From Chloroflexota bacterium (GTDB taxonomy: Bacteria; Chloroflexota; Anaerolineae; Anaerolineales; Villigracilaceae), in NCBI GenBank assembly GCA_021796155.1, contig JAJYOO010000074.1, positions 1 to 8,737 of the forward strand: a stretch of 8,737 nt of DNA, given 5' to 3'. Positions 5,280 to 8,737 of this stretch are shown here, one piece after another. Each line of letters begins with the position of its first letter. The first letter of the stretch is position 1. Made by a program: the position numbers and the translations under genes. The notes under the pieces are model-generated. The model saw nothing but the letters and a program-made list of their open reading frames with translations. It made no database searches and had not been told where the DNA came from.

Positions 5280-7400
5280 TTAGATAACTTGAACGGTTGA
5301 ACCGCGCTCTGTCTTTTCCACTTCAATCCGCGTTGGAAATGCATCCTTCAATTCATCAAGATGTGTGATGACTAAAATTTTTGCGAAGTCATGCTTCACC
5401 AAATTGATCGCCTCGATCAATCGCTGCCGTCCCTGAACATCCTGCGAGCCAAAGCCTTCATCCACAACCAACGTTTGCAAGCGCGCACCTTTGCGTTGCG
5501 CCAGCACTTCAGATAACGCCAATCGGATTGCGAAGTTCACGCGGAAGGCTTCACCGCCTGAATACATTTCGTAATCCCGCATGCCCGCCGCGTCGCTGAT
5601 CTGAATATCGAGCGTTTCCTTCATGTCCTCGCGCTTCTTGTCCTTATATTCGGCCTGCGTCACGAATCGAATTGACATTTGTCCGTCGCTCAAACGGTCG
5701 AGCAATTCATTAGCTTTGGATTCGATTTGTGGCAAAGCTTGTTCGATTAACAGCGCCGGGACACCATCTTTGCCGAAGGCGCGTTCAAGAGTCTTGTGGC
5801 GTCCGATTTGCGAGGCCAGCGCTTCACGCTCGGACGAATAATCGGTTTTGCGCTTTCGTAGTTCATCCAACACGGACACTTTTTGCCGCGCCGCGCCGAC
5901 TTCCTGATTCAGACGATTTTCCTGTTCCTGCAAATCGAGCAGAGCGCGTTCTGCTTCGTCGAGATTCACTGATGGCTTTTGTTCTTCGATTGCATATTTC
6001 TGGCTCGACAGAGTCTTTTCAACTTCTTTCAATCTTTTCGCACCAATGGTTTCCCAATTCTTGATCGAATTCTTGATCATTTCGATTCGTTCCGTCAATT
6101 GCGTGATGGAATTGGAGTACATCAGCCGCTCTCGTTCAGCGCTTTCAACCTTTGTAATTTGCGATTCGTAATCTGCGATTTTCTTTGTAAGCTCATCCAT
6201 GCTCAATTTATTGACGCGGAAGCGGTCGCCTTTTTCTTTTCCTTCAGTCTGTAATTGCTTCAACGTTGATTTGCGATGCTGTGCGCTCAGCGGCTGTCCG
6301 CATAACGGGCAGGTCGCGCCTTCCGCCGACTCGAGCTGGTCAATGCGCTCTTTGAGTTCATCCATCTTGGCCTTGAGTAATTCGTTCTCGGCTCTCAACT
6401 GGCCGAACTGCTCGCGCGCTGCGCTTCGATTTTCTTCAAGCTCGCTTCGTTTTGTTACTTTCTTTTCGACTTCTGCCAGCGATTTCTTTGCGTTTTCCAT
6501 TTGAACGACCAGTTCACTGATCACTGATAACTGATCGCTGACTACTTTCTCCTGCTCTTTCAGCCCGCGTCTTTCTTCCCCCAACTTTGCTTTTTCCGCG
6601 GCAAGTTGTTGATCCAGCGAAGCAGCAATCTTCCGCAGATTTTCCAAAGCGGCTTCTTGCGTTTTACGCATTGCGCTTTGTCGTTTTAGCTCATCTTCCA
6701 ATTCTTTGAGTCTTCGCTTGCGCGGTTCCTCTTCATCCAGCTCTGCGTCAATTTCTGAGATACGTCCGTCAATCGAACCAACTTCGTCTTCAAGCGTTTT
6801 GCGCTTTTCAGCCGTGCGTTGTTTGTAAATCTCCCACATTTCAAGACCAAGGATGCTGCTCAAAACATCCTTGCGTTTGCTGGCGGTTTGCTGCGTGAAT
6901 TGATCCGCTTTGCCTTGCAAAAAGAACGCCGCGTTGACGAAGGTCTCGTAGTCGAGCCGCAGTGTTTGTTCGATCCGCGCCTGCGTATCGCGTAAAGTCC
7001 GTTCGGTGAGTGGTTTCCAATTGCCGTTATTCGTATTTCGAAATTCGATATTCGACATTCGATATTCGAGTTCCGAATATCGAATGTCGTCTCCTGCTTG
7101 TCGAATTTGGAATTCCAATGTTGTGGTTTTCCCGCGTGGCAGAGTCCGCAAAACGCGATAGACATTTCCTTCATATTCGAATATCAAAGCTACTTCCGCC
7201 GCCTTCGACTGCAAATTGACCAGCGAATCGTCACGTTTGCGCGCTTGACCAAATAATGCCCACGTAATTGCATCGAGTAACGACGATTTGCCCGCGCCGT
7301 TATGGCCGGAAATGCAAGCTAGATCGAATGTTGTAAAGTCTATTTCGACCGGATCGTGATAGGAAAGAAAACCTGCAACGCGAATGTGAAGTGGAATCAT
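5280..7400 (-). CDS. sbcC: SbcC/Rad50-type coiled-coil ATPase of the SbcCD nuclease
   Basis: ATPase partner of the SbcD/Mre11 nuclease, which opens hairpins and processes double-strand ends and palindromes. From ATG 7400 it is 706 residues: N-terminal ATPase half with Walker A GHNGAGKS (32-39) and the Q-loop region FFLQGKADQFT (159-169); a long Glu/Lys/Arg-rich coiled coil (about 190-530) with the zinc-hook CPLC (364-367) near the middle; and the C-terminal half with ABC signature YSGGEAFR (613-620), Walker B TLVVDEGFGS (643-652) and the switch His in VITH (677-680). Bacterial SbcC is usually 850-1050 residues, so the coil is short. ATG 7400 fits family starts; an in-frame ATG at 7424 would add 8 residues. 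Short-period repeats lie in the first lobe (about residues 104-124) and the coil (286-295, 407-415). sbcD is not adjacent. Confidence 0.94.
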   Translation of the reverse strand: MIPLHIRVAGFLSYHDPVEIDFTTFDLACISGHNGAGKSSLLDAITWALFGQARKRDDSLVNLQSKAAEVALIFEYEGNVYRVLRTLPRGKTTTLEFQIRQAGDDIRYSELEYRMSNIEFRNTNNGNWKPLTERTLRDTQARIEQTLRLDYETFVNAAFFLQGKADQFTQQTASKRKDVLSSILGLEMWEIYKQRTAEKRKTLEDEVGSIDGRISEIDAELDEEEPRKRRLKELEDELKRQSAMRKTQEAALENLRKIAASLDQQLAAEKAKLGEERRGLKEQEKVVSDQLSVISELVVQMENAKKSLAEVEKKVTKRSELEENRSAAREQFGQLRAENELLKAKMDELKERIDQLESAEGATCPLCGQPLSAQHRKSTLKQLQTEGKEKGDRFRVNKLSMDELTKKIADYESQITKVESAERERLMYSNSITQLTERIEMIKNSIKNWETIGAKRLKEVEKTLSSQKYAIEEQKPSVNLDEAERALLDLQEQENRLNQEVGAARQKVSVLDELRKRKTDYSSEREALASQIGRHKTLERAFGKDGVPALLIEQALPQIESKANELLDRLSDGQMSIRFVTQAEYKDKKREDMKETLDIQISDAAGMRDYEMYSGGEAFRVNFAIRLALSEVLAQRKGARLQTLVVDEGFGSQDVQGRQRLIEAINLVKHDFAKILVITHLDELKDAFPTRIEVEKTERGSTVQVI
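6156..6180. repeat. Pair of 14-bp-spaced repeat units in the sbcC coiled coil
   Basis: aatttgcgatt (6156-6166) and aatctgcgatt (6170-6180) match in 10 of 11 positions at a 14-bp spacing, twice the 7-bp period seen elsewhere. They encode about residues 407-415 after the zinc hook. Only two units are present, so this is weaker than the other arrays and could be coincidence. Confidence 0.4.
6516..6543. repeat. Heptanucleotide tandem repeat (4 units) in the sbcC coiled coil
   Basis: Four contiguous 7-bp units: actgatc, actgata, actgatc, gctgact. On the minus strand they encode SDQLSVISEL in the coil before the zinc hook (about residues 286-295). Because 21 bp equals seven codons, the DNA period turns into a seven-residue protein period, the same as a coiled-coil heptad. 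The unit resembles the ACTGATAACTGAT-type repeats often seen between genes in Chloroflexi and cyanobacteria. Confidence 0.7.
7029..7103. repeat. 7-bp-phased palindromic element inside sbcC
   Basis: CG dinucleotides recur exactly every 7 bp at 7032, 7039, 7046, 7053, 7060, 7067, 7074, 7081 and 7088, and again in phase at 7102. Within it cgacattcgatattcg (7053-7068) and cgaatatcgaatgtcg (7074-7089) form a perfect 16-bp inverted repeat with a 5-nt loop. It encodes about residues 100-124 of SbcC, between the first-lobe strand ending FQIRQ and the conserved KPLTERTLRDTQARIE, where relatives are expected to be shorter. Confidence 0.85.
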
Positions 7401-7407
7401 TGTTGAA

Positions 7408-7438
7408 ATTATACCTTTTACCAATTGCTATTTACCAA
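7408..7438 (-). promoter_or_regulatory. Possible sbcC promoter with the start site at or near the ATG
   Basis: Read on the minus strand, a perfect TATAAT occupies 7413 down to 7408, only 7 nt before ATG 7400. A -35 is poor: the best candidate is TTGGTA (7438-7433) at a 19-bp spacing. No Shine-Dalgarno lies in between, so if this box is used the mRNA would be leaderless or nearly so. Inference from sequence only. Confidence 0.4.
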
Positions 7439-7488
7439 TTACCAATGACTGCTCTCCACTCACTACTTTCCACTCACTGCTTCTTTAT
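7419..7488. repeat. Heptanucleotide array filling the sbcC divergent spacer
   Basis: About nine 7-bp units run without a break: taccaat at 7419, 7433 and 7440, with degenerate units between, then units of the (c/t)tccact and cactnct kind from 7454 to 7481. tccactcactactt (7455-7468) and tccactcactgctt (7469-7482) match in 13 of 14 positions. The array covers most of the 97-bp gap between divergent genes, so promoter elements for either side must lie in or beside it. Confidence 0.7.
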
Positions 7489-7497
7489 GTTATCATC

Positions 7498-7959
7498 ATG
7501 CCGATGCGAGATCCCGACGATCCACGCGCACGCCGACATCTTATCCTGATCGCAATCATCCTCGCCACGATTCCTTGTTATTGCCTCGGGGGGGTTGCCG
7601 TGATGTTTGCGCCTGCGCCGACAACTGCAACGCCGACAGTAACGATTACTTCCACGGCAGCTTCTTCCACGCCGACGTTGAGTCCTACACCATTGGTTCT
7701 TACCGGCACGGCAACGGATACTCCGACCTTAACACCGACCGGCACACAGACTTTGACACCAACAATTACTTTCACACCATTCCGCCCGCCGACTTATACG
7801 CCCACAGCTACTTTTACTCCGACCGACACAGCCACGTTCACGCCCTCGCCGACAGCTACATTTACGCCCACATTTACTTTGACTCCTTCTCCTACATCAA
7901 CGGCAACGGCGTCGAACACGCCCACCGCCAGCATTACGCCGTTTCCTCCAACACCATGA
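7498..7959 (+). CDS. Membrane-anchored Thr/Pro-rich (mucin-like) protein, unknown function
   Basis: A 153-residue protein with a short charged N-terminus (MPMRDPDDPRARRH), one hydrophobic anchor (about 15-38) and a remaining stretch of about 115 residues of TPT/TFTPT-type repeats, Thr, Pro, Ser and Ala with almost no charge. Such tracts are typical of secreted extended stalks, often O-glycosylated, and are common in Chloroflexota surface proteins. The cysteines in IPCYC do not make a good lipobox because proline precedes the first. No folded domain follows. ATG 7498 or ATG 7504 could be the start; neither has a Shine-Dalgarno. The stop codon overlaps the next gene's start (ATGA). The repeat tract leaves long open frames on both strands, so coding status rests on the anchor plus the coherent TP pattern. 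Role unknown. Confidence 0.7.
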   Translation: MPMRDPDDPRARRHLILIAIILATIPCYCLGGVAVMFAPAPTTATPTVTITSTAASSTPTLSPTPLVLTGTATDTPTLTPTGTQTLTPTITFTPFRPPTYTPTATFTPTDTATFTPSPTATFTPTFTLTPSPTSTATASNTPTASITPFPPTP

Positions 7960-8732
7960 CAGACATTGTTCCTTTTCTCAAATCGCTGATCTCTGCTTCC
8001 GGACTTTCGGCTTATGAAGGTCCGGTTGCTCATCTCATCGAAGAAACATGGAAACCGTTGGTGGATGAAGTTTCCATCAGCCGCCTCGGTTCACTGCATG
8101 GGCTCAAAAAGGGCCGCGCCAAATCACCGCGTTCCTCCATTATGATCGCAACACACATGGACGCGATTGGCCTGATCGTTACGCAAGTTGTTGATGGCTT
8201 CATTCACTTGGACGCGATCGGCGGGATTGATCCACGCATCCTGCCTGGGACGCCGGTCATTGTTCACGGCAGACAGGATTTGCCTGGCGTCATTGTGATG
8301 CCGCCGATGAAGACTCTACCGGAAGATAAACGCGATGGTGCGATTGACCTTCCGCATCTTCTCGTGGACGTGGGCCTGCTTCCGTCAAAAGTGGCGGGTC
8401 TTGTCCAGGTGGGTGATCTCGTTTCATTCAACACGTCGCCGCTTGATCTGGCTGGCGAAACCATCAGCGGACATTCGCTCGATAATCGCGCGTCTGTCGC
8501 GGCGCTGACGGTTTGTTTGCAGGAACTTCAGGGCAAATCTCATGATTGGGATGTATGGGCCGTTGCCACGTCGCAGGAAGAAGAGACATTGGGCGGTTCA
8601 GCTACATCCGCATTTGATTTGCATCCCGATTTGGCCATTGTCGTTGATGTGACCTATGCAAAAAGTCCCGGCGCGAACGGCTGGGAAACGTTCCCACTGG
8701 GCAAAGGTCCGACGCTTGGCTGGGGCGTATAA
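7956..8732 (+). CDS. M42-family metallopeptidase (glutamyl aminopeptidase/endoglucanase-like), C-terminus missing
   Basis: A cocatalytic two-metal aminopeptidase of the TET/FrvX/CelM group, cytoplasmic in known members, trimming short peptides. From ATG 7956 it is 258 residues. THMD (66-69) gives metal ligand H67; SLDNR (174-178) gives bridging ligand D176; QEEE (207-210) gives the general base E208 and ligand E209; VVDVT (229-233) gives ligand D231. The last histidine ligand, normally near residue 320 in an HP motif, is absent: the frame stops at 8730-8732 just after GPTLGWGV, about 90 residues short of the usual 340-360. The stop lies 5 nt from the window end, so a frameshift or sequence error at a contig edge is the likeliest cause. 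ATG 7956 fits family starts and overlaps the upstream stop by 4 nt, suggesting translational coupling. Confidence 0.85.
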   Translation: MTDIVPFLKSLISASGLSAYEGPVAHLIEETWKPLVDEVSISRLGSLHGLKKGRAKSPRSSIMIATHMDAIGLIVTQVVDGFIHLDAIGGIDPRILPGTPVIVHGRQDLPGVIVMPPMKTLPEDKRDGAIDLPHLLVDVGLLPSKVAGLVQVGDLVSFNTSPLDLAGETISGHSLDNRASVAALTVCLQELQGKSHDWDVWAVATSQEEETLGGSATSAFDLHPDLAIVVDVTYAKSPGANGWETFPLGKGPTLGWGV

Positions 8733-8737
8733 GTCGG

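Noticed and set aside
6056..6079. 12-bp tandem duplication (aattcttgatcg/a) in the sbcC coil
   Set aside because: Two units matching 11 of 12 encode IKNSIKN, plausible coiled-coil sequence. The period differs from the 7-8 bp arrays and chance or simple duplication suffices.
7419..7488. CRISPR-like array in the divergent spacer
   Set aside because: Units are 7 bp with no unique spacers and no cas genes nearby.
7575..7955. Upstream in-frame extension of the M42 peptidase through the Thr/Pro repeat DNA
   Set aside because: The extension is a His/Tyr/Ser-rich shadow of the TP-repeat frame with no family similarity. M42 homology begins at ATG 7956.
7578..8033. Antisense open frames rich in Val-Gly-Val-Lys over the Thr/Pro region
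   Set aside because: Low-complexity mirror of the ACN/CCN codon repeats. No start signal and no domain.

Overview
The window suggests a chromosomal fragment of a Chloroflexota bacterium, probably an Anaerolineae-type lineage. This rests on gene content and style, not on a marker gene: a DUF6159-like membrane protein, a COG2236-like phosphoribosyltransferase, a membrane-anchored Thr/Pro-rich stalk next to an M42 peptidase, and many short-period repeats inside and between genes. The taxonomic call is moderate confidence. Both ends cut or disturb genes, so this may be a whole short contig.

Layout. Positions 2-3907 lie on the + strand: priA (5' end missing), a polytopic DUF6159-like membrane protein with its own sigma70-type promoter inside the end of priA, and a small phosphoribosyltransferase. 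A hairpin terminator at 3912-3945 closes this unit and separates it from the convergent minus-strand block. That block (3982-7400) holds a membrane-bound family 2 glycosyltransferase and, upstream of it, sbcC, the coiled-coil ATPase of the SbcCD nuclease. sbcD is not adjacent. A 97-bp spacer built almost entirely of 7-bp-phased repeats separates sbcC from a divergent + strand pair (7498-8732): a Thr/Pro-rich anchored protein overlapping by ATGA an M42-family metallopeptidase that meets a stop codon 5 bases before the window ends, about 90 residues short.

Genes together. priA (replication restart) and sbcC (hairpin and double-strand-end processing) are both genome-maintenance genes, but they are in separate units and nothing here ties the other genes into one pathway. 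The arrangement looks like ordinary housekeeping content.

The most unusual feature is at the DNA level. At least six places carry arrays with 7- or 8-bp periodicity, several folded as inverted repeats: three in priA, three in sbcC (one only a weak pair of units), and one in the sbcC divergent spacer. A different GC-rich inverted repeat lies just upstream of the glycosyltransferase. The ones in genes keep the frame and fall in linkers or coiled coil, not in catalytic motifs. The priA copy at 216-260 and the sbcC copy at 7053-7089 share a 16-bp arm (14 of 16 identical) and a 5-nt loop, so they look like members of one dispersed palindromic family that tolerates insertion into essential reading frames.
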